Shown piece after piece: positions 35,554-44,146 of a stretch of DNA of 64,000 nt (positions are counted from its first letter, which is position 1; each line of letters begins with the position of its first letter). The translations under genes were made by a program, and so were the position numbers. Below the pieces are notes generated by a model that worked only from the letters and a program-made list of their open reading frames with translations, was not told the DNA's origin and did not search any database. The stretch comes from Sphingobium sp. D43FB (GTDB lineage Bacteria; Pseudomonadota; Alphaproteobacteria; Sphingomonadales; Sphingomonadaceae): assembly GCF_002312805.1 (NCBI RefSeq), contig NZ_NMUA01000013.1, positions 1 through 64,000 of the forward strand, given 5' to 3'.

Positions 35554-36549
35554 ATGCCCGACATCACCGCCGCGCCGCTTTCGTCTGACCTCACCGGTCG
35601 GGCGCTGTTTCCGCATCGGCATTTGCTGTCGATCGCTGACTTGAAGCCTTGGGAAATTCGTTTCCTGCTGGACGAAGCGGAGCAATGGGCGACGGCCAAT
35701 CGCGGCAAGGCGCGCAAGCATGATGATCGGCTGGCGGGCATGACCCAGATCAACGCTTTCTTCGAAAACAGCACGCGCACCCTTTTGTCGTTTGAGATTG
35801 CGGGCAAGCGGCTGGGGGCGGATGTCGTCAACATGCATGCGGGCCAATCGAGCGTGAAGAAGGGCGAAACGCTGATCGACACGGCGATGACGCTCAACGC
35901 CATGGCCGCCGATGTGTTGGTCATCCGGCACGCCAGTTCGGGTGCGGTCGCGCTGATCGCGGACAAGGTGGACTGCGCGGTGTTGAACGCGGGCGATGGC
36001 TGGCACCAGCATCCCACGCAAGCGCTGCTCGACGCGCTCACCATCCGGCGGCGCAAGGGCGGGTTCGAGGGGCTGATCGTCGCCATTTGCGGCGATGTGC
36101 TGCACAGCCGCGTGGCGCGATCGAACATGCTCTGCCTCGCCGCATTGGGCGCGCAGGTGCGCGCGGTCGCCCCGCCCACGCTGATGCCGCCTGAAGTCGA
36201 GATGCTGGGGGCGACCCCTTACACCCGGCTGGACGAAGGGCTGGAGGGTGCGGACGTGGTGATGATGCTGCGGCTGCAGAATGAGCGGATGGACGGCGCC
36301 TTCATTCCCTCGGCGCGCGAATATCATATGCTCTATGGGCTGACACCCGAACGGCTGGCGATCGCCAAGCCCGACGCCATCGTCATGCATCCGGGGCCGA
36401 TGAACCGGGGCGTGGAGATCACCAGCAGCGTTGCCGACGATCCCGATCGGTCGGCGATCACCGAGCAGGTCGAGATGGGCGTCGCCATCCGCATGGCGTG
36501 CCTGGACGTGCTGACGCGCCGGGCGCGCGGCGTGGCGGGATGGGCATGA
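35554..36549 (+). CDS. pyrB: Aspartate carbamoyltransferase catalytic subunit
   Basis: A 331-residue enzyme joining carbamoyl phosphate and aspartate in pyrimidine synthesis. The carbamoyl-phosphate loop [20 protein letters not shown] (about residues 70-89), the SSVKKGET loop, [11 protein letters not shown] and [12 protein letters not shown] are all as in active class A/B enzymes. The length is normal for alphaproteobacteria. No regulatory pyrI follows; instead a dihydroorotase-like gene lies 133 bases downstream, and in relatives with this order the two proteins form one complex. First clear core gene to the right of the defence island. Confidence 0.95.
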   Translation: MPDITAAPLSSDLTGRALFPHRHLLSIADLKPWEIRFLLDEAEQWATANRGKARKHDDRLAGMTQINAFFENSTRTLLSFEIAGKRLGADVVNMHAGQSSVKKGETLIDTAMTLNAMAADVLVIRHASSGAVALIADKVDCAVLNAGDGWHQHPTQALLDALTIRRRKGGFEGLIVAICGDVLHSRVARSNMLCLAALGAQVRAVAPPTLMPPEVEMLGATPYTRLDEGLEGADVVMMLRLQNERMDGAFIPSAREYHMLYGLTPERLAIAKPDAIVMHPGPMNRGVEITSSVADDPDRSAITEQVEMGVAIRMACLDVLTRRARGVAGWA

Positions 36550-36565
36550 TGATTAGGCTTTTTCT

Positions 36566-36662
36566 GTCTGTCATCCCCGCGAAGGCGGGGACCCATCTCC
36601 CGGCCTTGCACCGAGGGAAAGCGTCGGAGATGGATTCCCGCCTGCGCGGGAATGACGAACTT
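36566..36662. repeat. Palindromic intergenic repeat
   Basis: The ends form an inverted repeat made of smaller palindromes: TCATCCCCGCGAAGGCGGGG on the left, CCCGCCTGCGCGGGAATGA on the right, plus an inner pair around GAGATGG and CCATCTC. Related elements lie at 40599-40694. They look like the interspersed repeats common in sphingomonad genomes. Confidence 0.65.
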
Positions 36663-36682
36663 TTATGTTGGATGCGCCGCGC

Positions 36683-37906
36683 ATGACCAAGATCGCCATC
36701 ATCAACGGCCGCCTTGCCGATCCCGCAGGTGACGCGCTCGTCCCCGGCACGATCCTGATCGAGGGCGACCGCATCGTCGCGTCCGGTGACGTCACGCTGC
36801 CCGACGACGCGCAACGGATCGACGCGGCGGGGCTGGTCGTCGCGCCGGGCCTCGTCGACCTGGGCGTCTTCGCCACCGACAAGCCCGCCTTCCATTTTGG
36901 CGGCATCACTCGCGCGGCGCTGATGCCCGACCAATCCTCGCTGCTCGATGATGCCGCGCTGATCCGGCAGGCGACGCGCGCGGGCAAGCCCGATTTCTGG
37001 GTCCACCCCATCGCCGCGGCCACGCGCGGCCTTGCGGGCACCGAACTGGCCGAGATCGGCATGATGCAGGCGGCGGGTGCCAAGGCGGTCGGCACGGGTC
37101 GCCAGTGGATCGCCGATTCGGGCGTAATGCTGCGCGTCCTGTCCTATGCGTCGGGGCTGGGCCTCACCGTCATATCCCATGCCGAAGATAGCGGGCTTAC
37201 CGCGCGCGCGGTCGCGACCAGCGGCGAAACCGCCACGCGCCTGGGCCTCCCCCATGCCCCCGCCTGCGCCGAAGCGATGGCGATCGCGCGGGACGTGCTG
37301 CTCGCGCGCCAAACCGGCGCGGCGATCCATTTCCGGCTGGTGACGACCAAGGCGGGCTTCGACCTCATCCGCGCGGCCAAGGCGGAAGGGCTGCGCGTCA
37401 CTTGCGGCATCAGCCCCGCCTATCTGTTTCTTGCCGACAATGCCGTCACCGATTTCCGCACCTTCGCCCGCCTTTCCCCCCCGCTCCGTTCGGAGGATGA
37501 CCGCAAGGCGTCGATCGCGGCGGTGGCCGATGGCACGGTCGACGTCATCACCTCCAGCCACGATCCACGCGGGGCGGAGGACAAGCGCCTTCCCTTCGCC
37601 GACGCCGCGCCCGGCATGGCCGGGGCCGAGACGCTGCTCGCGCTTTCGCTCAATCTGGTGCGCGAGGGGCATGTGAGCATCAACCGGCTGATGACCTTGC
37701 TCTGCGCCAATCCGGCGCGGATATTGGGCGTCGATGCCGGCCATTTCGCGCCGGGCAGCGCCGCCGACCTCATTTTCATCGATCCCGATGCGCCCTGGAT
37801 CGTGGATTCGGCCAGGATGGCGGCGGCGGCGGGCAACACCCCGTTCGACCGCATGCCGGTACAGGGCCGCGCGCGCCGGATTATGAAGGGCGGCGTGTTT
37901 CTGTAG
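36683..37906 (+). CDS. Dihydroorotase-like protein lacking metal ligands (PyrC'/PyrX type)
   Basis: A 407-residue amidohydrolase-fold protein of the type I dihydroorotase family. Active enzymes have a His-x-His motif after the first strand; here the place reads APGLVDLGVFATDKPAFHF with no His pair. The histidine region expected before the PPLRSEDDR motif reads CGISPAYLFLAD, and the last metal Asp region reads SSHDPRGAEDK rather than a DHAPH pattern. Only HAED is kept. This matches the inactive PyrC' proteins that stabilise PyrB in other proteobacteria. The active dihydroorotase should therefore be encoded elsewhere. ATG 36683 fits the family start; another in-frame ATG lies at 36665. Confidence 0.85.
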   Translation: MTKIAIINGRLADPAGDALVPGTILIEGDRIVASGDVTLPDDAQRIDAAGLVVAPGLVDLGVFATDKPAFHFGGITRAALMPDQSSLLDDAALIRQATRAGKPDFWVHPIAAATRGLAGTELAEIGMMQAAGAKAVGTGRQWIADSGVMLRVLSYASGLGLTVISHAEDSGLTARAVATSGETATRLGLPHAPACAEAMAIARDVLLARQTGAAIHFRLVTTKAGFDLIRAAKAEGLRVTCGISPAYLFLADNAVTDFRTFARLSPPLRSEDDRKASIAAVADGTVDVITSSHDPRGAEDKRLPFADAAPGMAGAETLLALSLNLVREGHVSINRLMTLLCANPARILGVDAGHFAPGSAADLIFIDPDAPWIVDSARMAAAAGNTPFDRMPVQGRARRIMKGGVFL

Positions 37907-38207
37907 GGATGGGATTGAAGGGAGGCTTTTGCGGCCGAACCAAGACGCTAAAAACATACGATAGAGTCGCGGGACAGACAAAGCGCAACGCCCGCGTTGC
38001 TTCAAAATCCTCCCCTGTAAGGGGAGGGGGACCACGAAGTGGTGGAGGGGTGTCACCCCATCGATAGCGTGACACCCCTCCGTCAGGGCTGCGCCCTGCC
38101 ACCTCCCCTACTAGGGGAGGATAACTAAAAGCGGCCATTTGCGGCCGTTCCACACCCCAAACTCGGTTCCCTATTGCAGACGTTGATGCAGCCGCTAACA
38201 AATCAGC
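37907..38207. other. Intergenic region with palindromic repeat
   Basis: About 300 bases with no gene. Its main content is the repeat at 38003-38125. The rest is AT-richer and includes a short unit GCGGCCATTTGCGGCCG near 38130. Confidence 0.5.
38003..38125. repeat. Complex palindromic repeat of CCTCCCC type
   Basis: The outer arms TCCTCCCCTGTAAGGGGAGG and CCTCCCCTACTAGGGGAGGA are each palindromic and pair with each other. Between them are GGAGGGGTGTCA and TGACACCCCTCC, also complementary. The whole can fold into a long branched hairpin. A partial relative with CCTCCCCTGACCGGGGAGG lies at 42063-42081. Confidence 0.7.
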
Positions 38208-38477
38208 ATGGGCGACTTTCTTTACCTACTAATTGAGCTTCTGGCGTTAGCACTAATTGGCGCTGCGATTTATCTGATATTCCGTAGCAAGCGTGCCAAA
38301 AGCGCGATCGGGATCAACCTGAAGCCACCAAAATTCTGCCAAAATTGCAAAGAGCCACTTCCTATTTTCCGTTTTCCTAGAACCTTTAAACAGGCGTTGG
38401 TAGGGGGATGGACATGCTCACGGTGCGGTTGTGAAATCGACAAGTGGGGGACGATTACGAAGAGCAGCAGCCCCTAA
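38208..38477 (+). CDS. Small membrane protein with zinc ribbon
   Basis: An 89-residue protein with one N-terminal membrane segment (LLIELLALALIGAAIYLIF) followed by a basic stretch and two CxxC pairs (FCQNC and CSRCGC) that could bind zinc. It is AT-richer than its neighbours and has no clear ribosome binding site, so it may be a recent arrival. Its end overlaps an upstream open extension of the next frame but not its likely start. I do not recognise a family. Confidence 0.5.
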   Translation: MGDFLYLLIELLALALIGAAIYLIFRSKRAKSAIGINLKPPKFCQNCKEPLPIFRFPRTFKQALVGGWTCSRCGCEIDKWGTITKSSSP

Positions 38478-38589
38478 ACAGACTATCCGCCACCCACCCC
38501 CTTTCCCGGCTTCACTCGAAACGACCCAAGCTGCGGCGGAACCCCCTCCCCCTTCATGCGCTTGCCCTATGGAGCAGCAGGGGACGTCC

Positions 38590-39507
38590 ATGACCGAGAA
38601 GATCGCGCAGCAGGTGCATGTCGATGCGCCGTGGAAAATTCCGCCACGGGCCTGGTGGGAAATATTGAAGCGCGTCTATGCGTCGCTCGGATCCAATAAT
38701 GTCGGTCTGCTGGCCGCTGGCGTTGCCTATTATGCCTTTCTCTCGATCGCGCCGATGTTCGCCGCCGTCGTGCTGACCTATGGCCTGTTCGGCGATCCAG
38801 CGATGGTCGGGCGGCATATGCAGGCGATCATCGCCGTCGTGCCCGCCGACGCGGCCAAGCTCATCAACGACCAGTTATTGGGTGTCGTCAGCACTGCCAA
38901 GCCCGCGATCGGATTCGGCCTGCTGACCGCGCTCGCCATTGCGGTCTATGGCGCGACGCGCGCGGCTTCGGCGGTGATGCAATCGCTCAACATCGTCTAT
39001 GGCCAGCTTGAACGGCGCAATATTTTTGCCTTTTATCGGGTGTCGCTGGGCATCACCTGTTCGGCCGTGCTGGTGGTGGTGGCGGGCGTGTTCACTGCGA
39101 CGGTGATCGGCCTCATCCAGAAATTCCTGACCGACTGGGGACCGGGCGTGCTGTTCGCGATTAAGGCCGCGACCTGGATTTGTGCGGGGTTGCTCGCCAG
39201 CGTCATCTTCGGCCTCATCTACCGCTTCGGTCCCAATCGCCAGCAGGCGCAGTGGCAATGGCTGACGGTCGGGTCGGTCACGGCGACGCTCTTCTGGCTG
39301 ATCGTGACGCTTGGCGTGTCCTTCTACGTCTCGACCTTCGGCAATTATAATGAGACCTATGGATCGCTCGGCGCGGTCGTCGTGCTGCAGCTATGGCTGT
39401 TCGTTTCCGCTTACGTCGTATTGCTCGGCGCGCAGATCAATGCGGAAGCGGAGCGGCAGACCAGCGTCGATACCAGCGTTGCCGCGCCCGTAACGGATGC
39501 TGCATAA
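38590..39507 (+). CDS. YihY/BrkB-family inner membrane protein
   Basis: A 305-residue membrane protein with six hydrophobic segments and the family start WWEILKRVYASLGSNNVGLL followed by AAGVAYYAFLSIAPMF. The C-terminal part has GSLGAVVVLQLWLFVSAYVV and the ending GAQINAE that is typical of the family. The members were once annotated as ribonuclease BN, wrongly; the function is not settled and may be transport or envelope related. I use ATG 38590, with AGGGG about 8 bases upstream; the frame is open to 38431. Confidence 0.85.
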   Translation: MTEKIAQQVHVDAPWKIPPRAWWEILKRVYASLGSNNVGLLAAGVAYYAFLSIAPMFAAVVLTYGLFGDPAMVGRHMQAIIAVVPADAAKLINDQLLGVVSTAKPAIGFGLLTALAIAVYGATRAASAVMQSLNIVYGQLERRNIFAFYRVSLGITCSAVLVVVAGVFTATVIGLIQKFLTDWGPGVLFAIKAATWICAGLLASVIFGLIYRFGPNRQQAQWQWLTVGSVTATLFWLIVTLGVSFYVSTFGNYNETYGSLGAVVVLQLWLFVSAYVVLLGAQINAEAERQTSVDTSVAAPVTDAA

Positions 39508-39560
39508 TCCTGCTTGCCCTACCACCCATGCCACGCTAAAGCGCCCTCCTTCGCCGGCAC

Positions 39561-39636
39561 AGGAGTGTAGCTCAGTTGGTAGAGCGTCGGTCTCCAAAAC
39601 CGAATGCCGTGGGTTCGAGTCCCTCCACTCCTGCCA
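39561..39636 (+). tRNA. trnW: tRNA-Trp (anticodon CCA)
   Basis: The cloverleaf is clear: acceptor stem AGGAGTG/CACTCCT, D arm GCTC...GAGC, anticodon stem TCGGT/ACCGA with loop CTCCAAA (anticodon CCA at 39594-39596), TTCGAGT T loop, and an encoded 3' CCA. The T stem has one mismatch. Its place upstream of secE is the usual alphaproteobacterial one. Confidence 0.95.
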
Positions 39637-39806
39637 AGCGCCAAGTCCGCTAAACCTTGTAGTATCAGGGTTTCGCGACTAGGTGCGCAGGCGAACATGT
39701 GTCGCGAAGCATGCGGCCGCTTCCCCCGGACGTCCCATAGGACGGGAACGGGAGGGCGGACTGTTGCTTCGCGAATTGGCGTTGGTTTTGAAGATAGAGG
39801 CAGGCG

Positions 39807-40013
39807 ATGGCGAAGGTATCCCCCGGCGAATTCGTCAATCAGGTGAAGACCGAAGCGTCGAAGATCGTGTGGCCCACCGGCCGCGAAACGATGATGACCG
39901 GCGTAATGGTCGTCATCATGACGACGCTGCTCGGCCTGTTCTTCTTTGGCATCGACACCTTCTTCGGCGCGATCGTCCAGTGGCTGCTGGGCCTTGCGGC
40001 GGGTCAGGCTTGA
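39807..40013 (+). CDS. secE: Preprotein translocase subunit SecE
   Basis: A 68-residue single-span SecE, the clamp of the SecYEG channel in the inner membrane. The amphipathic helix ends in the hallmark EASKIVWPTGRET (about residues 16-28) and is followed by a membrane segment VVIMTTLLGLFFFGIDTFFG. The length is typical for alphaproteobacteria. It lies between tRNA-Trp and nusG, as in many bacteria. Confidence 0.95.
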   Translation: MAKVSPGEFVNQVKTEASKIVWPTGRETMMTGVMVVIMTTLLGLFFFGIDTFFGAIVQWLLGLAAGQA

Positions 40014-40052
40014 GCATGACAGCCTTGGTTTTTGGGAGTTTGACACGGTAAC

Positions 40053-40589
40053 ATGGCGCGCTGGTACATCATCCACGCCTATTCGGGCTTCGAGAACAAG
40101 GTCAAGGAATCGATCCTGTCCGAAGCCGAGCGCATGGGCCTCACCCAATTGGTCGAACAGGTCGAAGTGCCCGTTGAAACCGTCACCGAAGTCAAGCGCG
40201 GCAAGAAGGTTCAGGTCGAACGCAAGTTCATGCCGGGCTATGTCCTCGCCAAGCTGGCGATGAACGACGATATTTATCACCTGGTCAAGAACACGCCCAA
40301 GGTCACCGGTTTCCTGGGGTCGATGGGCAAGCCGCAGGCGATCAGCGAGACCGAGGCTGCGCGCTATTTCGGCGCCCGCAAGGAAGCCGAAGCCGCACCC
40401 AAGCACAAGGTCAGCGTCGATTACGAAATCGGCGATAGCGTCAAGGTGCTGGACGGTCCCTTCGCCAGCTTCAACGGCGTGGTCGAGGAACTGGATTTCG
40501 AAAAGAACCGGGTCAAGGTGTCGGTGTCGATCTTCGGTCGCGCAACCCCTGTGGAACTGGATTTCGAGCAGGTCGAACTGTCGAAGTAA
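40053..40589 (+). CDS. nusG: Transcription termination/antitermination factor NusG
   Basis: A 178-residue protein with the NGN domain (ARWYIIHAYSGFENKVKESI, then KFMPGYVLAKLAM and GFLGSMGKPQAIS) and a C-terminal KOW domain (SVKVLDGPFASFNGVVEEL). It binds RNA polymerase, raises processivity and links transcription with Rho or the ribosome. It starts 39 bases after secE, on the same transcript. Confidence 0.96.
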   Translation: MARWYIIHAYSGFENKVKESILSEAERMGLTQLVEQVEVPVETVTEVKRGKKVQVERKFMPGYVLAKLAMNDDIYHLVKNTPKVTGFLGSMGKPQAISETEAARYFGARKEAEAAPKHKVSVDYEIGDSVKVLDGPFASFNGVVEELDFEKNRVKVSVSIFGRATPVELDFEQVELSK

Positions 40590-40598
40590 GGTTGTTTC

Positions 40599-40694
40599 CG
40601 TCATCCCGGACTTGATCCGGGATCCATGCGCTTCAGCGCGGCAGAAACGAGCCAGCGTAGAGCAAATGGATCCTGACTTTCGTCAGGATGACGG
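40599..40694. repeat. Palindromic intergenic repeat between nusG and rplK
   Basis: The outer arms CCGTCATCC and GGATGACGG pair, and inside each lies a smaller palindrome (ATCCCGGACTTGATCCGGGAT on the left; TCCTGACTTTCGTCAGGA on the right). Built like the repeat at 36566-36662. It may act as a transcript stabiliser or attenuator in this operon, but that is inference. Confidence 0.65.
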
Positions 40695-40813
40695 AGAAGA
40701 AGATTTTTCGTTTCGTCAGCTTTTTCTGGCGCGACGATCAAAGAGATTTCCGGGCAACCGGGAATATATGCGGGAGAAGGCCTGGCCTTCGTTTGGACCG
40801 CTAAACTTGAACC

Positions 40814-40835
40814 GGGCGCGCCTTCGGGTACGCCC
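40814..40835 (+). promoter_or_regulatory. Hairpin with TTCG loop in the rplK leader
   Basis: GGGCGCGCC-TTCG-GGTACGCCC can form a short stem with a stable TTCG tetraloop, 19 bases before the rplK start. In other bacteria L1 represses its own operon by binding a leader structure close to rplK. Whether this hairpin is that site is only inferred. Confidence 0.35.
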
Positions 40836-40854
40836 AGCAACAGAGTGAGTGACA

Positions 40855-41286
40855 ATGGCCAAGAAGATTACGGGCTACATCAAGCTCCAGGTGCCCGCTG
40901 GAGACGCCAAACCTGCACCGCCGATCGGCCCAGCACTGGGTCAGCGCGGCGTGAACATCATGGAATTCTGCAAGGCGTTCAACGCCCAGACCGCTGGCGT
41001 CGAAAAGGGCACCCCCCTGCCGACGATCATCACCGTCTATGCCGATCGCAGCTTCACCTTCACGATGAAGCAGCCGCCTGCCACCTTCCTCATCAAGAAG
41101 GCGATGAACCTCAAGTCGGGTTCCAAGGAACCAGGCAAGATTGTCGCTGGCAAGATCACCCGTGCGCAGCTGGCGGAAATCGCCCAAGCCAAGATGGTTG
41201 ACCTGAACGCGAACGACATCGACGCTGCAACGAAGATCATCGAAGGCTCCGCTCGCGCGATGGGCCTCGACGTGGTGGAGGGCTGA
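40855..41286 (+). CDS. rplK: 50S ribosomal protein L11
   Basis: A 143-residue L11, the usual length, when started at ATG 40855 ([20 protein letters not shown]); a GTG two codons upstream is less likely. Conserved motifs include [21 protein letters not shown] and [10 protein letters not shown]. It forms the GTPase-associated centre of the ribosome. Next gene rplA starts 5 bases downstream. Confidence 0.97.
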   Translation: MAKKITGYIKLQVPAGDAKPAPPIGPALGQRGVNIMEFCKAFNAQTAGVEKGTPLPTIITVYADRSFTFTMKQPPATFLIKKAMNLKSGSKEPGKIVAGKITRAQLAEIAQAKMVDLNANDIDAATKIIEGSARAMGLDVVEG

Positions 41287-41291
41287 TTATC

Positions 41292-41990
41292 ATGGCAAAG
41301 CTGACCAAGAAGGCGAAGGCCCTGGCCACCGCGGTTGACCGCGAAAAGCTGCACGGCGTTGACGAGGCGCTGGGCCTGATCAAGACGCATGCGACCGCCA
41401 AGTTCGACGAAAGCGTCGAAATCGCGATCAACCTGGGCGTTGACCCCCGTCATGCCGACCAGATGGTCCGTGGCGTCGTCACCCTGCCTGCAGGCACCGG
41501 CAAGGACGTGCGCGTCGCCGTGTTCGCCCGCAACGAAAAGGCACAAGCGGCGCTCGACGCCGGTGCCGACATCGTGGGTGCCGAAGACCTGCTGGAATCG
41601 ATCCAGGCTGGCAACATCGATTTCCAGCGCGTCATCGCGACGCCGGACATGATGGGCCTGGTCGGTCGTCTGGGTAAGATCCTCGGTCCCAAGGGCCTGA
41701 TGCCGAACCCCAAGCTCGGCACTGTGACCCCGAACGTCGCAGAAGCCGTGAAGGCCGCCAAGGGTGGCCAGATCGAATTCCGCGTCGAAAAGGCAGGCAT
41801 CATCCATGCGGGCCTGGGCAAGTCGAGCTTCACCGCTGAAGACCTGCGCAAGAATTTCGACGCCTTCGTCGATGCGATCGTCAAGGCGAAGCCGACCGGT
41901 TCGAAGGGCAAATATGTCCGCAAGATCGCCCTGTCGTCTTCGATGGGGCCGGGCGTGAAGGTCGACGTGGCAGAAGTCGCCGCCGTCTGA
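41292..41990 (+). CDS. rplA: 50S ribosomal protein L1
   Basis: A 232-residue L1, of normal size, with [34 protein letters not shown] and [14 protein letters not shown]. It binds 23S rRNA at the L1 stalk and, in many bacteria, represses translation of rplK-rplA. A hairpin terminator follows. The usual next genes rplJ-rplL are not here. Confidence 0.97.
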   Translation: MAKLTKKAKALATAVDREKLHGVDEALGLIKTHATAKFDESVEIAINLGVDPRHADQMVRGVVTLPAGTGKDVRVAVFARNEKAQAALDAGADIVGAEDLLESIQAGNIDFQRVIATPDMMGLVGRLGKILGPKGLMPNPKLGTVTPNVAEAVKAAKGGQIEFRVEKAGIIHAGLGKSSFTAEDLRKNFDAFVDAIVKAKPTGSKGKYVRKIALSSSMGPGVKVDVAEVAAV

Positions 41991-42303
41991 TTTTCATGCT
42001 ATAGACTAAGGACAAGCCTCTTTCCTCGAAATGGGGAAGGAGGCTTTCCTGTTTTCAATTGATCCTCCCCTGACCGGGGAGGCGGCTGGCGGAAAGCCGG
42101 ACGGAGAGATGCAACGCGAACGAAAGGGGCAAACCCCTTCGCTGCCAGTCATGCTGGCGGCTCCTGCCCTTGCCGGGTGGGAATGTGAAAATCAGGGTGT
42201 GTGGCCTATCACTCTGAACGTCTGCTTTGGCAGGCGTAAGGCACAGGTCTTATGAGTATCCGTCGGAAGAGGCGGGTCGCTTAACCGACGAGAAAAACTA
42301 GAC
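41991..42303. other. Intergenic region between rplA and the RNA helicase gene
   Basis: 313 bases with no gene. It holds the rplA terminator, a partial CCTCCCC repeat with palindrome at 42063-42081, and a structured leader before the helicase: CCGTCGG near 42258 can pair with CCGACG near 42286. A long leader would fit post-transcriptional control of the RNA helicase, but no known riboswitch or leader class is recognised. Confidence 0.45.
42014..42056 (+). terminator. Intrinsic terminator after rplA
   Basis: A 12-base stem (AAGCCTCTTTCC with GGAAGGAGGCTT, one G-U pair) closes a short loop and is followed by TTCCTGTTTTC. It lies 24 bases past the rplA stop. Confidence 0.7.
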
Positions 42304-44094
42304 ATGGCATTTGATACCCTCCCCCCCATCCTCGCCCAGGCGCTGACGACCAAGGGTTACGAAACCCTGACCGAAGTGCAGGCATCCGTTATCGAACCCG
42401 AAGCGATTGGCCGCGACATGATCGTGTCGGCCAAGACCGGATCGGGCAAGACCGTCGCCTTCGGCCTCGCCATGGCGGGCGAATTGCTGAACGAAGAAGG
42501 CCGCTTGCCCCCCGCTGCCTGGCCGCTGGCGCTGGTGATCGCGCCGACGCGCGAACTGGCGCTGCAGGTCAGCCGCGAGCTCGAATGGCTTTATGCCGGT
42601 GCGCGCGCACGCATCGCCACCTGCGTCGGTGGCATGGATGCAGCCCGCGAGCGCAAGGCGCTGGCGCAGGGCGCGCATATCGTCGTCGGTACGCCGGGCC
42701 GTCTGCGCGACCATCTCGAACGCGGCGCGCTCGACCTCTCCGCGCTCAAGACCGCCGTGCTGGATGAAGCCGACGAAATGCTCGACATGGGCTTCCGCGA
42801 AGATCTGGAAGGCATCCTGGATGCCACACCCGATGGCCGCCGCACCTTGCTGTTCTCGGCGACGATGCCCAAGCCCATCGTGGCGCTGGCCCGCCGTTAC
42901 CAGAAGGACGCGCTGCAGATCGCGACCACCTCGACCGAGCGTGGCCATGGCGACATCAGCTATCAGGCGATGACCGTTGCCCCGTCGGACATTGAAAATG
43001 CCGTGGTCAACCTGCTGCGCTTCCATGAGGCCGAAACGGCGATGCTGTTCTGCGCCACGCGCGACAATGTCCGCCATCTGCACGCCAGCCTGACCGAGCG
43101 GGGCTTTGCCGCCGTCGCGCTCTCGGGCGAGCACAGCCAGAATGAACGCAACCATGCGTTGCAAGCGCTGCGCGACCGTCGCGCCCGCGTCTGCGTCGCC
43201 ACCGACGTCGCCGCGCGCGGTATCGATCTGCCCACGCTAACGCTCGTCGTCCATGTGGAAATTCCCCGCGATGCCGAAACCATGCAGCATCGGTCAGGTC
43301 GTACCGGCCGCGCGGGCAAGAAGGGCACCGCCGTCCTGATCGTCCCCTATCCGCGCCGTCGCCGGGTGGAAGGGATGCTCAAGGGCGCCAAGATCCCCGT
43401 CGAATGGACGTCCGCGCCCAGCAAGGAAGCCATTGCGGCGCAGGATGCCGAACGTCTGCGCGCACGCCTGCTCGAACCCATGGAACTGGAAGAGTCCGAT
43501 TGGGCGCTGGGCGGCGAACTGCTCGAAGCCAAGAGCGCCAAGGAAATTGCGGCCATGCTGGTGCGTTCGGCACGCGCAGCACTGCCTGCGCCCGAGGAGC
43601 TGCTCGACGGCAGCGATGCCCCGGCCCGCCGTGAAGGACCGCGTCCCGGTTTCGAGGATACCCAGTGGTTCCGCATGAATATCGGCCGCACGCAAAATGC
43701 CGATCCGCGCTGGATCTTGCCGCTGATCTGCCGTCGTGGCCATGTGTCGCGTGGCGACATCGGCGCGATCCGCATCACCGCCACCGACACGATGTTCGAA
43801 ATCCCCAAGGCGATCTCGGCCAAATTCCTGGCCGCTGTCCGCCGCACGGGCGAAGCGGGTGACGAGGGCGCGGATGTGATGTTCGATCCCATCGATGGCG
43901 CACCGCGCGAGGAAGCCCGTGGCAACCGCAAGCAGTTGCGCCCCGCCAATGGCGATCGTCCCAACCGCAGCGGCCCGCCCCGTGGTGGCCCCGGTGCCGG
44001 GTCGCGCGGCGGTGCGTCGCCGCACAGCCCACGCCCCTTCAAGGGCGCAGGCGCCGGTGGCCCGCGCAAGGGTCCGCCGCGTAGCCGGGGCTAA
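42304..44094 (+). CDS. DEAD-box RNA helicase with DbpA-type RNA-binding domain
   Basis: A 596-residue RNA helicase of the CsdA/DbpA type. Q motif region LTEVQASVIEPEAIG, Walker A AKTGSGKTVAFG (about 43-54), DEAD box LDEADEMLDMGF, SAT in FSATMPKP, and HRSGRTGRAGKKG. Residues about 455-530 form a DbpA-like RNA-binding domain (FRMNIGRTQNADPRWILPLI). The C-terminal 60 residues are Arg/Gly/Pro-rich, an unstructured RNA-binding tail. Likely roles are ribosome assembly and RNA turnover in the cold. Confidence 0.9.
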   Translation: MAFDTLPPILAQALTTKGYETLTEVQASVIEPEAIGRDMIVSAKTGSGKTVAFGLAMAGELLNEEGRLPPAAWPLALVIAPTRELALQVSRELEWLYAGARARIATCVGGMDAARERKALAQGAHIVVGTPGRLRDHLERGALDLSALKTAVLDEADEMLDMGFREDLEGILDATPDGRRTLLFSATMPKPIVALARRYQKDALQIATTSTERGHGDISYQAMTVAPSDIENAVVNLLRFHEAETAMLFCATRDNVRHLHASLTERGFAAVALSGEHSQNERNHALQALRDRRARVCVATDVAARGIDLPTLTLVVHVEIPRDAETMQHRSGRTGRAGKKGTAVLIVPYPRRRRVEGMLKGAKIPVEWTSAPSKEAIAAQDAERLRARLLEPMELEESDWALGGELLEAKSAKEIAAMLVRSARAALPAPEELLDGSDAPARREGPRPGFEDTQWFRMNIGRTQNADPRWILPLICRRGHVSRGDIGAIRITATDTMFEIPKAISAKFLAAVRRTGEAGDEGADVMFDPIDGAPREEARGNRKQLRPANGDRPNRSGPPRGGPGAGSRGGASPHSPRPFKGAGAGGPRKGPPRSRG

Positions 44095-44146
44095 CGCCCT
44101 TTAGGACAGGTGGGAGCCATCGGGGCCGTCGGTCATTGCAGCACGC

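Noticed and set aside
36458..38056. A 532-codon minus-strand frame
   Set aside because: Antisense to the pyrC-like gene and its flanking repeats; composition is Arg/Gly/Asp-rich without motifs.
39561..39636. tRNA-Trp as the island attachment site
   Set aside because: The tRNA lies about 4 kb inside core genes beyond the island border, and no second copy of its 3' end was noticed near 35,350.
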